A stretch of 64,000 bases of DNA from LD21 sp963715785 (GTDB lineage: Bacteria > Bacteroidota > Bacteroidia > Bacteroidales > VadinHA17): the NCBI GenBank assembly GCA_963715785.1, contig OY970276.1, positions 3,968,001-4,032,000 of the forward strand, read 5' to 3'. The position numbers were made by a program, and so were the translations under genes. The notes beneath the pieces are model-generated. The model was given only the letters and a program-made list of their open reading frames with translations. It did no database searches and was not told the origin of the DNA. Positions 43,022 to 52,755 of the stretch are shown here, in pieces; position 1 is the first letter of the stretch, and each line of letters opens with the position of its first letter.

Positions 43022-43621
43022 TTATCCTCCTGATGGACCGAATAACTTGAAAATTGTAAGGAAAATAATCCTCATATATTGTTTGATGCTTCTATCCCTG
43101 AGATACTGAATATTTAATTTCAGTTTTTCAGGCATAATAATTTTAATATAATATTCATCAGGATTTTCAATCCCGGATAATAATTCATTTTCGTTTCTGA
43201 ATTCAATTGAAGCATAATCCGTTATCCCGGGTTTAACCATTAGTACCCTCTTTTGTTCCTCGGTATAAAGCTCAACATATTTACGAACCTCAGGTCGTGG
43301 GCCGACAATGCTCATATCAGCTTTTATAACATTTATTAATTGGGGAAGCTCATCTAACTTAAATTTCCGGAGATAATAGCCTATATGCGTAACACGCGGA
43401 TCTCTGCTGCCAATAGTAATAAGACTTCCATCTCCGGAGTAATTATGCATAGTCCGGAATTTATATAACCTGAAAGGTTTAAAATTCTTCCCTATTCTTT
43501 CCTGAATAAAAAATACAGGTCCGGCAGAGTCAATCTTAATAATTACTGCGATTATTAAAAAGACAGGAGATAATATGACAGCGGCAGTAATTGAAAAAAC
43601 GAGATCCAAAAGCCTAACCAT
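43022..43621 (-). CDS. Priming undecaprenyl-phosphate sugar transferase
   Basis: The 199-residue protein is of the PglC/WcaJ catalytic-core type: an N-terminal membrane-dipping helix ('VFSITAAVILSPVFLIIAVII'), 'GPVFFIQERIGKNFKPF', 'YKFRTM', 'RKFKLDELPQLINVI' and 'DMSIVGPRPEV' with the catalytic Asp-Glu. It places the first sugar phosphate on undecaprenyl phosphate to start each glycan unit. It is the last gene before the terminator and overlaps the aminotransferase gene by 8 bases. Confidence 0.92.
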   Translation of the reverse strand: MVRLLDLVFSITAAVILSPVFLIIAVIIKIDSAGPVFFIQERIGKNFKPFRLYKFRTMHNYSGDGSLITIGSRDPRVTHIGYYLRKFKLDELPQLINVIKADMSIVGPRPEVRKYVELYTEEQKRVLMVKPGITDYASIEFRNENELLSGIENPDEYYIKIIMPEKLKLNIQYLRDRSIKQYMRIIFLTIFKLFGPSGG

Positions 43622-44831
43622 CTGTTTTTACCTGATTATACGATTCAACAACGCTGTTTATAATAAGATCTACATCAGTCTCTTTAAGCTGAGGATAGAT
43701 TGGAAGTGAAATTTCGCATTTGTAGTTATTATAAGAAAGCGGGTAATCTTCCATACGATACCCCATTTCTTTAAAAAAAGACAGCATCGGAAGAGGAATG
43801 AAATGAACATTAACAGCCACATCACTCTTCGAAATTAATTCAATAATCCTGTCTCTTTCTTTTTCCGTAATACCTTTAATTCTTAGTGGATAGATATGAT
43901 ATGACGATTCAGTGCTCCCTATTGCCAGAGTTGGTAAAATTGCCCAGGGCTTCTTTTTAAAAGCATCATTAAAACGATTTGCAATAAGTTTCCTTAATGG
44001 CAATAGAAAATCTTTATATTTCCGGATCTGCACCAAACCTATTGTCGCGCATATATCGGGCATATTCATTTTAAACCCGTCGAGTATTATATCATATCTC
44101 CAGTCGCCTGCCTTATTTTTACTGAATGCATCCTTTGTCTGACCATTTAAAGACATCAGTTTCATCGTATTAAACACTTCATTACTCTTGAAACTGTCAG
44201 GAAGCGTGATACAAATGGCACCACCTTCTGCTGTTGTAACATTTTTCACGGCATGAAGCGAGAAGACCGAGATATCAGCCAGTGAACCCGATGGTCTGCC
44301 ATCATACATCGCCCCAATAGAATGGGCAGCATCACTTAGAACCAGAATCCTTCCAAGGTTCTTCTGAACAGGATTTGCAGGTCTGAAGCGGTCGACAATC
44401 TCAGAAGATCTGACTATTTCAAAAATACTGTCATAATCGCATGGATAGCCAGCAAAATCGACAGGAATTATTGCCTTAGTGGATTCAGTAATCAGGTCAC
44501 TCAGGCCTTCAATTTTCAGATTAAAATCCTCGTCAACGTCCGCCATTATTACTTTAGCTCCCAAATGATAAGCAGCAAGCGCAGTGGCGCAATATGTATA
44601 TGCCGGAACAATCACTTCATCGCCTGTGCCTATTCCAAACCATTTTAATGCTATCATCAGTCCGGAGGTTGCGGAGTTAACACAAAGGACATCCTGTACA
44701 CCGCAGAACTTTCCCAGCTCGTACTGAAGTTCATTTGTCTTCTTCCCTGTCGTAATCCAGCCCGATCTCAGCGTTTCACTAACAGCTTCGATAATATCTT
44801 CATCAATGTATGGAGGAGAAAATGGAATCAT
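43614..44831 (-). CDS. PLP-dependent sugar aminotransferase (DegT/DnrJ/EryC1/StrS)
   Basis: A 405-residue enzyme with 'RSGWITTGKKTNELQ' at the N-terminus, 'VNSATSGLMIALKWFGIGTGDEVIVPAYTY' in part near residue 52, 'SDAAHSIGAMYDG' and the PLP-binding Lys in 'FSLHAVKNVTTAEGG'. It transfers an amino group to a nucleotide-linked keto sugar. The acting sugar dehydratase is not obvious in the window, so the product is not named. It is followed by the priming transferase, as in pathways where the aminosugar is the first residue. Confidence 0.9.
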   Translation of the reverse strand: MIPFSPPYIDEDIIEAVSETLRSGWITTGKKTNELQYELGKFCGVQDVLCVNSATSGLMIALKWFGIGTGDEVIVPAYTYCATALAAYHLGAKVIMADVDEDFNLKIEGLSDLITESTKAIIPVDFAGYPCDYDSIFEIVRSSEIVDRFRPANPVQKNLGRILVLSDAAHSIGAMYDGRPSGSLADISVFSLHAVKNVTTAEGGAICITLPDSFKSNEVFNTMKLMSLNGQTKDAFSKNKAGDWRYDIILDGFKMNMPDICATIGLVQIRKYKDFLLPLRKLIANRFNDAFKKKPWAILPTLAIGSTESSYHIYPLRIKGITEKERDRIIELISKSDVAVNVHFIPLPMLSFFKEMGYRMEDYPLSYNNYKCEISLPIYPQLKETDVDLIINSVVESYNQVKTDG

Positions 44832-44859
44832 AATTCTGATATATTAAATATGTCGTTTG

Positions 44860-46140
44860 CTAATATTCTTCAACAGGTCTTAAAAACAGACAAAAAAATA
44901 AAGCGTAAAAAATAACACCGGCTGCTCTTTCCAGAACAGATTCAAAGAGACAATTGAAAGCAACAATGTAGAGAAAGAAAAAGAGAAGCGCATCCTTTTT
45001 CCTGGAAGCAATTATCAAAGGAAAAACAAATATGGAAATAAGTACACAAAACCCAATCAGTCCCAGTCCGATAAAAGTCTCCAGGAATTGGTTGTGTGCA
45101 TTAAGCTTAACTTTTTGAGGATCATCAGAACTCACGTAATCAAGTGAATTTACAGTGTCACCGGGCCCGACTCCAACTAAAAAATGGCTCTTTATCTGAT
45201 TGATGGATTTTTCCCAGACTTTTATGCGTGTATTTGAAGTTGATTTTAACCCTGCATAATCGTATGAGGAAAAATCCCTGCTTATAATCGAGAAACGTGA
45301 AGAAGAAAATAATAAGAAAATTGAAATTATTGTGACCAGTATTATTGGAATAAAAATGATTTTTCTTGATGATTTAAGAAGCTTATAACCTACGAAGGAA
45401 ATAACTGCAATACCAAGACAAAGAATTCCGGCTCTGGATCCAAGCAAAAAGATTGCAATAATAAATAATGCAATTAGGGATATCATCAAAACCATCCAGA
45501 CTTTACTAACGTGTTTGTGTAGGAAATATATTAAAATCCCTATTGAAAAAAGTAAGTACATAGAAAAATACGAGGGATGCAAAAACACTGAAAATGAGGA
45601 ATATGAAAAGTAGCTCCAATTGTTTTTAAGCAATTCTAAAAATGGATAATTTCGAGTTCCATCCCAGATTGAAGAATTAAAGCTAAGTCCATTTGCATTA
45701 ACAGTAATGGAGTTAGCTGTAGCAACAACAATACATATCAGCAGCGCAGTAAAACTTCCGGCTACAAAAGCTTTCAATACTCCATCTGACTGTTTATCAC
45801 TTAAAACATTCCTGCCTATAAAAAAAAGCGGAAGAAGCAGAAATGTTGCTTTCACCTCCAAATGTTTCAATCCATCATTCAGATTAGTTGTATATAGCAG
45901 GGCAATTACATATAATATGTAATACAAAGCCAGAAGAAGAAGCAATCTGTTGGATCTGATTATGGCCCAAGTAAAACGTGATTTGAAGTTGCCCAGAAGA
46001 ACCCACGTTACAAATAATAGGATAATAATATAGCTCAGATACACCGCCCTGATAGCCAATGGCATCGAAAATGCCAATAGAAGAATAAAGAAATAGTTTA
46101 TTCTTTCAATATATCCTCGTGTTTGCGTATTAAATATCAT
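44860..46140 (-). CDS. O-antigen polymerase/ligase-like membrane protein
   Basis: The 426-residue product has about ten to twelve membrane helices and a larger periplasmic loop near residues 285-350. The loop contains 'NTRIKVWEKSINQIKSHFLVG' and 'GPGDTV...AHNQFLETFIGLG', the Wzy_C/WaaL (O-antigen ligase) pattern with an essential-type His-Asn. It either polymerises repeat units or ligates glycan to lipid A. A second such protein lies at 57324, so one may be each. Confidence 0.87.
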   Translation of the reverse strand: MIFNTQTRGYIERINYFFILLLAFSMPLAIRAVYLSYIIILLFVTWVLLGNFKSRFTWAIIRSNRLLLLLALYYILYVIALLYTTNLNDGLKHLEVKATFLLLPLFFIGRNVLSDKQSDGVLKAFVAGSFTALLICIVVATANSITVNANGLSFNSSIWDGTRNYPFLELLKNNWSYFSYSSFSVFLHPSYFSMYLLFSIGILIYFLHKHVSKVWMVLMISLIALFIIAIFLLGSRAGILCLGIAVISFVGYKLLKSSRKIIFIPIILVTIISIFLLFSSSRFSIISRDFSSYDYAGLKSTSNTRIKVWEKSINQIKSHFLVGVGPGDTVNSLDYVSSDDPQKVKLNAHNQFLETFIGLGLIGFCVLISIFVFPLIIASRKKDALLFFFLYIVAFNCLFESVLERAAGVIFYALFFCLFLRPVEEY

Positions 46141-46147
46141 GATTAAA

Positions 46148-47374
46148 TCAATCTTCCAAAACCTTAATAAATTTCTTTGACAGCGATTCGTAGGTATTAT
46201 TACGAAGAATATATTCCCTTCCTTTTAAACCCATTCGATCCCTTGTCACTTTATCATAATTTGCAAGCTTCAAAATAGCTGCAGCAATGGATTCAGGGTC
46301 TTCCGACCTGGCTGAGAATCCGCATTCAGCTTCCTTAACCATATTGTTTCCCGATTCAATTGACTGTATGACAGGTCTTGCTGCCATCATATAGTCAATT
46401 AGTTTATTGGGACTGATGCCAAACCGGAAAAGCTTTTGCCTCTTTAATCCGATATAAACAATATCAAATTCTGAAAGAAGTGCAGGAATAAAGTCTTTGG
46501 ATATCGGATTCAGAAAGAAAATATTAGTCAGGTTATATTCTTTGGCTTTCTTAATAAGCATTTGTTTTTCAGGCCCGTTCCCGACAATCAAAAATGATAT
46601 TTTCTCATCAACAAGCAGTTTTGCAGATTCGACAAAGCTGTCCAACGCATTTGCTATCCCGATTGAACCTGTATAGCCTACTATTGTTCTGTTCTCCGAT
46701 TTTAACTTTTGAATCAGTATTTTATATTCATCAGGAATAGACACATTGCTGTTCCAACTGCTGATGTCTATACCATTTGGAATATAACTAAACTTATGTG
46801 GTTTTAATCCGTGCATTTCCATATGGCTAAATGCAAGAGGAAGCATGGATACAACTTTATAAGAGTTTCTATAGGCAAAGTTTTCAGCATATTGAATCAA
46901 AAGAATAAAAGGATGAAACCTGGAATAATTTCCAAGCTCCATTGGCGACAAAGGCCATAAATCATGAACTTCAAATACAAGTTTAGCTTTGGATTTCTTT
47001 GATATTCTGAAAACCGGAAAAATGTCAAGCGGATAAGTCGATGATGCAATAACCGCCTCTGGTCGGGTAATTTTTATTATCTTTTTTGAAAAAACAAATA
47101 GCCTGGTTACGAAAACTAACATATTCCATATACGTCCTGCTCCATTTCCGCTGTAGGATGGTGTTTTTAACCATATGTACTTTATTCCGTCAATAACCTC
47201 TTCATTAAAACTTTCAGTAATTAATGGTTGGGTGGTTCGGACATGAGAATAAGAAGCTGCAACAATTGTTATATTATGGCCCATTTTCAGCCAGTATTTT
47301 GCAAGGTAATAAGGCCGGTATTCCATTCCCAGCTTTGGAGAACCTGCGTAGTGATTTATCAGAAGAATATTCAT
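46148..47374 (-). CDS. Glycosyltransferase family 4
   Basis: A 408-residue GT-B enzyme. The N-terminal domain has 'HYAGSPKLGMEYRPYYLAKYW' and 'FEVHDLWPLSP'; the C-terminal donor domain has 'IVGYTGSIGIANALDSFV', 'FLIVGNGPEK' and 'FGISPNKLIDYMMAARPVI'. WbuB-like proteins, which transfer N-acetyl-fucosamine-type sugars, share this N-terminal pattern. Donor and acceptor are not determinable. Confidence 0.9.
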   Translation of the reverse strand: MNILLINHYAGSPKLGMEYRPYYLAKYWLKMGHNITIVAASYSHVRTTQPLITESFNEEVIDGIKYIWLKTPSYSGNGAGRIWNMLVFVTRLFVFSKKIIKITRPEAVIASSTYPLDIFPVFRISKKSKAKLVFEVHDLWPLSPMELGNYSRFHPFILLIQYAENFAYRNSYKVVSMLPLAFSHMEMHGLKPHKFSYIPNGIDISSWNSNVSIPDEYKILIQKLKSENRTIVGYTGSIGIANALDSFVESAKLLVDEKISFLIVGNGPEKQMLIKKAKEYNLTNIFFLNPISKDFIPALLSEFDIVYIGLKRQKLFRFGISPNKLIDYMMAARPVIQSIESGNNMVKEAECGFSARSEDPESIAAAILKLANYDKVTRDRMGLKGREYILRNNTYESLSKKFIKVLED

Positions 47375-48493
47375 CTAAGAAATTTTAGCATCACTTTCCG
47401 TTGAACTTAATAGTGCATATATTTTCTTAAACCTGACTGGATCTTTGAATATTTTTTCAGGTAAAAATAAAACCTTATCCAGCATATCCAAAGTGTGCGG
47501 GAACCTTTCGTTTTCTGTAAATCCAAATTTAGAAGCGTTAAAGAGAGTATTTTCCCACAATATAAAACTATCCACGCCAGATTTATATAGAATATTTTTT
47601 ATCTCATTCCTTCCAGAAGAATCTGAGAAAAATAATGGGAAATATAAAAGGCGTTTTGCGTCATTAATATTTACCTTAAGTCGCATTCTTTCGGGAATTT
47701 TTAAATACTCTTTCGTAAAATCATTTTTCTTCCAAGACAGTTTATTTCCTATGATATATTTTGCAATGAAGCAGATTTTATAAACGCTGATATCGGTTTT
47801 GTAATTAAATTTTGTTTGATACCTGTTTTTCTCGAGATTACTTATCAGCAGGCTATATATCAATGGATTAAAGCCATAATTTCTAATTATTATTCTTAGA
47901 TAGCCCAGGATACACTTAAGAGTGCTTCTGGCATGCAGTTGATTATATGAATCTTTAACCTGCAGGCTCTCAGATTCATTGTTGAATATCAGAGCGCCAC
48001 CTGAACCGGCTGCAATGGGCTTGTGAAGATTAAAGCTGTAAACTGAAATATTGGAATATGGGTTTGGAACGTAATCCAAGAAAGACAAGTGGGCACAATC
48101 TTCGATAATAATAAGGTTTGGATATTTGAGTCTTATTTCGGATAAGTATTCAAAACGAAGCCCGAAATAATGAATAAGTATGATTGCGTCAAGATTTGAT
48201 AAATCATCAAGATTAAAAGTATATCCTTCTCTGCTAAGGGAAATATCTAAAAAAACGATAGTATTGCCAGAGCCTGCAACACTTTCGTAAACTGAAAGAC
48301 ATGAATAAACAGGAACCCCTATATTAAGTTTTTTGCCTCTGTTGATACACTTCAGGTAATGAACTATTGCTTCAGTTGCTGAATCAAAAAACAAAACATC
48401 TTCAGAATTAGCCTTTAAAAAATGATTATACCCTCTTGAAATGGAGATCAGATCTTTCAGGGTAATATCAACAGTGTATCTGGGTATTATCAT
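47375..48493 (-). CDS. DegT-like PLP aminotransferase, divergent
   Basis: The 372-residue protein retains the DegT fold landmarks: 'FFDSATEAIVHYLKCI', 'IGVPVYSCLSVYESVAGSG', 'IIIEDCAHLSF' and the PLP Lys in 'VYSFNLHKPIAAGSGGALI'. It is quite different from the family member at 43614 and lacks its N-terminal RSGWI motif. It probably modifies another keto sugar or is a specialised paralogue. It abuts the neighbouring glycosyltransferase gene with no gap. Confidence 0.75.
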   Translation of the reverse strand: MIIPRYTVDITLKDLISISRGYNHFLKANSEDVLFFDSATEAIVHYLKCINRGKKLNIGVPVYSCLSVYESVAGSGNTIVFLDISLSREGYTFNLDDLSNLDAIILIHYFGLRFEYLSEIRLKYPNLIIIEDCAHLSFLDYVPNPYSNISVYSFNLHKPIAAGSGGALIFNNESESLQVKDSYNQLHARSTLKCILGYLRIIIRNYGFNPLIYSLLISNLEKNRYQTKFNYKTDISVYKICFIAKYIIGNKLSWKKNDFTKEYLKIPERMRLKVNINDAKRLLYFPLFFSDSSGRNEIKNILYKSGVDSFILWENTLFNASKFGFTENERFPHTLDMLDKVLFLPEKIFKDPVRFKKIYALLSSTESDAKIS

Positions 48494-48500
48494 AACTTAA

Positions 48501-49394
48501 TCAGCTTTTGTTTCTGTAATATTGCTTATAAAGCCTGCCGGCCTCAGCCAGATAGAAATATACTGAGAATCCCTTTTTATTTATCCTTTTGATCTTATTC
48601 AGGAATCGGAAAATTGAATACAGGGTTTTATTAAACAAAAAATTATATGAAGGAGATATTACCGCCAGCCTGGCAGCAGGCCTGGGGGTAAATAACATTC
48701 CCTTTTTAAATTTGTCAAGACCTGGCTTCTCCTCAAAAGAAGCCAAACCATATGTTATTTCAATCTGTTTCTCTCTTGATAGGACTTCATTTATAAAAGA
48801 AAACAGAATTGCGTTCATTGGATTCAAAGAAGAAAATGATTCATCCCGAAATGGATGTTGAATTATGTATTTATTATTCAACTTAATAAAGATTACATAG
48901 CCAATCAGTTCATCATTTGAATATGCACCCTTGATAAATATATCTTTTTTATTGAAGAAATTGGCGATGTATCTCCCCCATTTCTCACTATCGGTAAGAA
49001 AGGATGTTTTCCTTTTTTGTCGATTAAGTGTTTTCTTGTTAATTTCCAGTCCTTTTGTAGCAATTGATTTAAAATCAGCATCTTTTATAACACAGGAATT
49101 AATCCCTTTCCTTATTTGATTACGGATCTTTGAATCAAACATCTCCATTTCATATCTGTCACTTAACAATACATATTCAAATGTATTGGTTACCTCCAAT
49201 TCGCTTCTAAACAGCAGAAACCTGCAATTTTCATTAAACGCCAGCTCCATGTCCGATTTTGTTGGGTTAAATGCATCGAGTGTCGGAAATGAATGTGCAT
49301 ATCTGTTTTCGCTGATTAACCAGTTAACAGAAGGGGTTTCTATTATTTTGAATCCTAAATCTATATGGAGACTAATGTACTCGGATGTGGTCAT
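48501..49394 (-). CDS. FemAB/GNAT-type acyltransferase
   Basis: A 297-residue soluble protein. 'MFDSKIRNQIRKGINS', 'GYVIFIKLNNKYIIQHPFRD', 'NPMNAILFSFINEV' and 'YGLASFEEKPGLDKFKKGM' fit the FemAB-like fold of two GNAT halves. In glycan clusters such proteins transfer acyl or aminoacyl groups to amino sugars. The donor is unknown. It lies between an aminotransferase and a glycosyltransferase gene, which fits acylation of an amino sugar. Confidence 0.7.
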   Translation of the reverse strand: MTTSEYISLHIDLGFKIIETPSVNWLISENRYAHSFPTLDAFNPTKSDMELAFNENCRFLLFRSELEVTNTFEYVLLSDRYEMEMFDSKIRNQIRKGINSCVIKDADFKSIATKGLEINKKTLNRQKRKTSFLTDSEKWGRYIANFFNKKDIFIKGAYSNDELIGYVIFIKLNNKYIIQHPFRDESFSSLNPMNAILFSFINEVLSREKQIEITYGLASFEEKPGLDKFKKGMLFTPRPAARLAVISPSYNFLFNKTLYSIFRFLNKIKRINKKGFSVYFYLAEAGRLYKQYYRNKS

Positions 49395-49396
49395 GC

Positions 49397-50563
49397 TTAT
49401 AACGATTTTTTGCCAAGGAGATCATTGTAGAGTGATATCAGTTTAATCTCCTCAGCCTCCCAGTTATATTTTTCTTCAACGACTTTAAACCCGTTTCCCC
49501 CCATTTCAGCTGCCCTGTTTGCATTTGAAAAAATATGCTGAATGCCTTTAGCTATCTCTTCCCTGTTTTCAGGATCAACGCAAATTCCACAATGATTTTC
49601 CTCGACAATCTGTCGCCACAAAGGAAAATTAGAACATATCACTGGAATGCCAGCCGACATATATTCAAAAATTTTATTTGGCTGTGAGAAAATATGGTTT
49701 TTTTCAGGCAGAAATACAGCTATTCCCGCAAGAGAATCTATAAGCGCTTCTTTGAGATCAATTCGTGAAAGAATTCCTTTATATTCTACTTTCTCCCAGC
49801 CATTTAAAGCTTTTAACTCATTTTCGTATGAGGGAGGATAAATTTCACCGGCAAGAATAAGTTTGAATTGAATCGATGGGTCAATAAACGGCAATGACTG
49901 AATTAATTCAGATATGCCCCTTTTCCTTGTGATCCCTCCGGCATATATGATCCTGAATTCTTTAACTTTATGAGAATTATTGACCGGTGAGAATTCGGAT
50001 TTAAAAGGATAATTATTAATTACAATCGTGTTCTTCAATCCGGAATCAATAAATCTCTCCTCAATAGACGGTGTTGCACAGATAACAGAGTCAAAAACGC
50101 GGCAGCAAAAAGTTTCAAAAGATGAAACCAATGTCGAGATTACCCGTCTGAAAATAACTGGTAAGTATTCTTTGTCCATGATCGAATCACGATAATTTTC
50201 ATGTACATCATAGATCACTTTCTTGCCAAAAATCTTAAGTGTCAGACCGGCAAAAAGCAGATCAGGATCATGGAAATGATAAATCGCACAATTTTTAGGG
50301 AGAAATAAAAAGAAGAAAAGAGATTTAAACAATCTTTTTATTCTTCTTTCCTCGTTGAAATTTTTGTTGTAGTGAACTTCAAGATTGGGATCATTATATT
50401 GTTCATGATTCTTCAGATGCCTTTTATCGACGTTTAAGTTTCCCTTGTTTGTAAAATAAATAACCTCCATCCCATTATTCAATAAACATTTTATCTGTTT
50501 CTTAAAAATACGGATATCATTCTCAAGATGTGTTGAGGTAAATACACAAATTTTATCTTTCAC
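49397..50563 (-). CDS. Glycosyltransferase family 4
   Basis: The 388-residue GT-B enzyme has 'CAIYHFHDPDLLFAGLTLK' and 'VIYDVHENYRDSIM' in the acceptor domain. The donor domain has 'IIYAGGITRKRGISELIQ', 'VFLPEKNHIFSQPNKIFEYM' and 'GIPVICSNFP'. The start codon is GTG. A 109-base gap upstream, without a recognisable TAnnTTTG element, separates it from the WbpG-like gene. Confidence 0.9.
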   Translation of the reverse strand: MKDKICVFTSTHLENDIRIFKKQIKCLLNNGMEVIYFTNKGNLNVDKRHLKNHEQYNDPNLEVHYNKNFNEERRIKRLFKSLFFFLFLPKNCAIYHFHDPDLLFAGLTLKIFGKKVIYDVHENYRDSIMDKEYLPVIFRRVISTLVSSFETFCCRVFDSVICATPSIEERFIDSGLKNTIVINNYPFKSEFSPVNNSHKVKEFRIIYAGGITRKRGISELIQSLPFIDPSIQFKLILAGEIYPPSYENELKALNGWEKVEYKGILSRIDLKEALIDSLAGIAVFLPEKNHIFSQPNKIFEYMSAGIPVICSNFPLWRQIVEENHCGICVDPENREEIAKGIQHIFSNANRAAEMGGNGFKVVEEKYNWEAEEIKLISLYNDLLGKKSL

Positions 50564-50672
50564 AATTGTCCAACTTTAAAAGAGTACTAATATTCAGAGA
50601 GAGTATAAATGCATAATAATTGAGAAACATTTCCGCTTAAAGAGCCATTTTGATCAACACTCAAAGGGAAAA

Positions 50673-51794
50673 TTATTTAAAAGCCTTTCTTATGATTTTC
50701 CGGAATCCGAGACCAGTTTTAAAAAGCCATTCATTCGACGGATAGTCGAGATAAGTTTTTATTGGCCGGCCAATCAGTTCTTTAAGAGTCTCGACAGAGA
50801 GATCAAGTTTTTTTGCAATATAATCGTAATCATCTTCAAGCTCATATCCGCTGTAAACAGACAGGCTTACTTCTTTCAGAGCGTCTTCCCTGCTCATTTT
50901 CCCTGCAAGAATTAAACTCGAGAGATGAGCTCTGCGTTTATCATAGCCAAATTTTTCAGGCAGGTAGTAAGCCTGGAAAAATTTTGTAAACCTCGACTCA
51001 TGATGCTTTCCGCCATAGTATTTCCATCCCAGGTCATTGCTTAATAGCCTGATAGCATTTTCTTTATCATAGTCAATATAATTCAGGAGCTTCACAACTT
51101 TCATTTTTTTTATGAAAGTAAAATAGATATACCTATCGAAAAAAGTAACATGAGGAAATGTTTTTAACGGAACAGTGCCGAATTTTTTATGTACCCCTTT
51201 GATATGACGGTAATCAAGAGCATTATAGCCCCATGCTTCAGGAAGAACAGATTCGGTTTCAAAATTGCTTCCGTTCAAAACATATTTAATTGAGTTATCT
51301 ACAGCGAATCTGTAAAGAGCTGCGAAAATTGCATGATCCTGAGGTATATCAAGATTCGCAAGGCTGGCTTTAAAAAAAGCAACCTGGAGGTCTTTCATTT
51401 CTTCCCAATCCACAACATGAGTATGAAGTTCAAGATTCAGGTGTTTTACAATGTTCTCAATATTTTTGACTGCAAGTTCTGAATTCCAACCACAGTCTAC
51501 ATGTACCACGAGAGGTCTCAGACCCTGTTTAGCAGCGAAATAAGCTAAGAATGAGCTGTCAATTCCACCGCTTAAGCCAAGAATACAATCAAATTCCTTG
51601 CCGGCACCTTCCTTTTTAATTTGATTAATGATTATCTCAAGTTGCCGGTTTTTTTCTTCCGGAGGCAGCTTAAGAATTCCGGCTTTCTGATCAAACTCGT
51701 GACAGTGATTACAGACTCCGTCATCATCAAAGTAGATTTGCGGGTCTGTTGTATCCATTATACACCTTGTACAGATATTATACTCATTAATCAT
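50673..51794 (-). CDS. N-acetyl sugar amidotransferase (WbpG/PseA-like)
   Basis: A 373-residue ATP-pyrophosphatase-fold enzyme. An N-terminal zinc-type set Cys8, Cys11, Cys28, Cys31 is followed by the PP-loop 'LGLSGGIDSSFLAY' near residue 68. WbpG-type enzymes turn an N-acetyl group into an acetamidino group, using ammonia from HisH/HisF-like partners. Those partners are encoded just upstream (53517-54134 and 52756-53514), with only the C5-epimerase-like gene between. This implies an amidino-modified sugar in the glycan. Confidence 0.88.
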   Translation of the reverse strand: MINEYNICTRCIMDTTDPQIYFDDDGVCNHCHEFDQKAGILKLPPEEKNRQLEIIINQIKKEGAGKEFDCILGLSGGIDSSFLAYFAAKQGLRPLVVHVDCGWNSELAVKNIENIVKHLNLELHTHVVDWEEMKDLQVAFFKASLANLDIPQDHAIFAALYRFAVDNSIKYVLNGSNFETESVLPEAWGYNALDYRHIKGVHKKFGTVPLKTFPHVTFFDRYIYFTFIKKMKVVKLLNYIDYDKENAIRLLSNDLGWKYYGGKHHESRFTKFFQAYYLPEKFGYDKRRAHLSSLILAGKMSREDALKEVSLSVYSGYELEDDYDYIAKKLDLSVETLKELIGRPIKTYLDYPSNEWLFKTGLGFRKIIRKAFK

Positions 51795-51805
51795 CGGATC
51801 ACTTG

Positions 51806-52744
51806 TTAATTTGAGTTATCTATTTCAAATAAGGTAGCTGCATCTTTAAAAGCACCTTCTTTTGAAATCAGAAACAGGTATTTAAGCTGTTGGATATGAA
51901 TTTTATGATAACTTGGAGACAAAACTTTATGCTTCAGACAATAGAAACTGTAATTTCCAGGATTTCTATATAAAAGAATATTATCTTTTATTGTTTTAAG
52001 AGCCCCGGTTAAATAAGTTCTCACTTCACTGTCATCGGGATTAATATGATAATAATCGTAAATTCCGATTATTGTAAATAGGAATCCATTGAGAGCTGAT
52101 GTCGATGGATAGAATGGATACTCTTCAAACCAGAGGTAACCTGATGAATCAATTCGTGAAACACATATTGATTGAGGCTTAATATGACCTTTTTGAGTTA
52201 GAGTTAAGCTTTTGAATGTTTTTTTACACAGATCCAGGTACTTATTATCATTTGTAATCTGGTAACAGGCAGAAAAAAAAGAAAGGACTGTACCCTGTGC
52301 CATACTGGAATACCAGGGACTTTTCATTTCATCAGCTCCGCCATGAAGCTTAAAGTTAAAGGTGTAAGGATAAAACATAGCGCCTTGTTCTGTGACTGAG
52401 ATCTCCACTAATTTATTTGCATACAGTTCAGCCTTATACAAATAACTACTATCAAGCGAGATTTTGAAGCTATTCAGATAATCTAATCCCTTAAATGAGA
52501 TAGTTACCGGATTGTATTGTTTAATGCTGTCATATAAAACCATTAAGATACCCTGATCATCATGTACAGCCGGGTCTTCAATTGAAACTACCTGGGTAGA
52601 AGAATAAAAAAGATCGAAATAAGCGAGGTTCTTTATGGTAAAATCTTCGTTATTGAACTGTCTGTTTTCAAAATTATTTACCTTTTCACAAGAAGACATA
52701 GTCAGATAAAACACTATTATAGAGAACAATTTTAATAATTTCAT
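51806..52744 (-). CDS. D-glucuronyl C5-epimerase-like lipoprotein
   Basis: A 312-residue lipoprotein (lipobox SSC, Cys19). The C-terminal two-thirds has the epimerase signature 'SPWYSSMAQGTVLSFFSAC' with 'YQITNDNKYLDLCKKTF', 'WFEEYPFYPS', 'ALNGFLFTIIGIYDYY' and 'YCLKHKVLSPSYHKIHIQQL', resembling the C-terminal domain of heparosan D-glucuronyl C5-epimerase. It would act in the periplasm or at the surface on a polymer, rather than on a nucleotide sugar. A related neighbouring function could be uronic-acid epimerisation or simply binding. Confidence 0.75.
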   Translation of the reverse strand: MKLLKLFSIIVFYLTMSSCEKVNNFENRQFNNEDFTIKNLAYFDLFYSSTQVVSIEDPAVHDDQGILMVLYDSIKQYNPVTISFKGLDYLNSFKISLDSSYLYKAELYANKLVEISVTEQGAMFYPYTFNFKLHGGADEMKSPWYSSMAQGTVLSFFSACYQITNDNKYLDLCKKTFKSLTLTQKGHIKPQSICVSRIDSSGYLWFEEYPFYPSTSALNGFLFTIIGIYDYYHINPDDSEVRTYLTGALKTIKDNILLYRNPGNYSFYCLKHKVLSPSYHKIHIQQLKYLFLISKEGAFKDAATLFEIDNSN

Positions 52745-52755
52745 AAATTAACGTG